DNA from: Asterias rubens | Taxonomy: Eukaryota > Echinodermata > Asteroidea > Forcipulatida > Asteriidae | DNA length: 64,000 nt | Assembly: GCF_902459465.1 (NCBI RefSeq) | Contig: NC_047065.1 | Location: 20,721,828-20,785,827 of the forward strand | Direction: 5' to 3' | Part shown: in pieces, positions 63,851-64,000 of the stretch | Layout: each line of letters opens with the position of its first letter | Numbering within the stretch: position 1 is the first letter of the stretch | The notes under the pieces: generated by a model | Seen by the model: only the letters and a program-made list of their open reading frames with translations | Databases searched by the model: none | What the model was told of the DNA's origin: nothing | Program-made: the position numbers and the translations under genes

Positions 63851-64000
63851 CATTTTGAGAAACGACTTTACTCGAAGGATTGTGATTTTAAAGCAAGGGA
63901 TTCAAACAATTTCAATTTGGAAAACGTTTCTTGCAGAAACGTTTTTCAGAGGTTGTGTTACAACTACAGACCATTCTTCCTGCATTGTTATTGTAAACGG

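Overview
The window looks like a metazoan nuclear genome, most likely an echinoderm (a sea star or a relative). The genes have many short exons with GT-AG introns, the intergenic DNA is AT-rich, and about half of the sequence is dispersed fold-back repeats, tRNA-derived SINEs, LINE tails and minisatellites. The echinoderm assignment rests on my recollection of these repeat families and on the gene content, so it is an inference. There is no operon, rRNA, intact tRNA gene, CRISPR array or other prokaryotic feature.

Five protein-coding genes could be assembled exon by exon, with compatible phases at every splice junction used. From left to right: (1) SEH1L (minus strand, 901-9973), a WD-repeat nucleoporin/GATOR2 subunit whose 3' half lies beyond the left edge. 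(2) NEURL2 (plus, 11613-12953), a complete two-exon Neuralized-domain plus SOCS-box ubiquitin-ligase adaptor, divergent from SEH1L. (3) CDYL (minus, 24340-42531), a chromodomain plus crotonase-fold corepressor; only its last exon was not found. (4) ECI2 (plus, 42754-54691), complete with ten exons and 395 residues: presequence, acyl-CoA-binding domain, enoyl-CoA isomerase domain and a C-terminal SKL. (5) The 5' end of a secreted PAN/Apple-domain protein (plus, from 60707), which runs off the right edge.

The most informative gene-level observation is the CDYL/ECI2 pair. The two start codons lie head to head 222 bp apart around a perfect CRE palindrome. Their crotonase domains share intron positions and phases: one CDYL exon of 211 nt equals two ECI2 exons of 121 + 90 nt, and the next exon is 144 nt in both. 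This is what would be expected if CDYL arose by a chromodomain being joined to a local duplicate of an ECI2-type gene, with the two still sharing a promoter.

The repeat landscape is the second theme. Several fold-back families begin and end with TTTAAAG and are bounded by TTAA. One copy nested in another shows TTAA as the target-site duplication, and neighbouring elements repeatedly share a single TTAA. A 132-bp palindromic element occurs twice as identical copies, one with an 8-bp duplication. Minisatellites include a 67-bp array whose unit is a copy of the SEH1L exon 2/intron 2 splice junction, a 27-bp array grown from a SINE tail, a 116-bp array, an approximately 195-bp array inside terminal inverted repeats, and an 11-bp array with higher-order structure.
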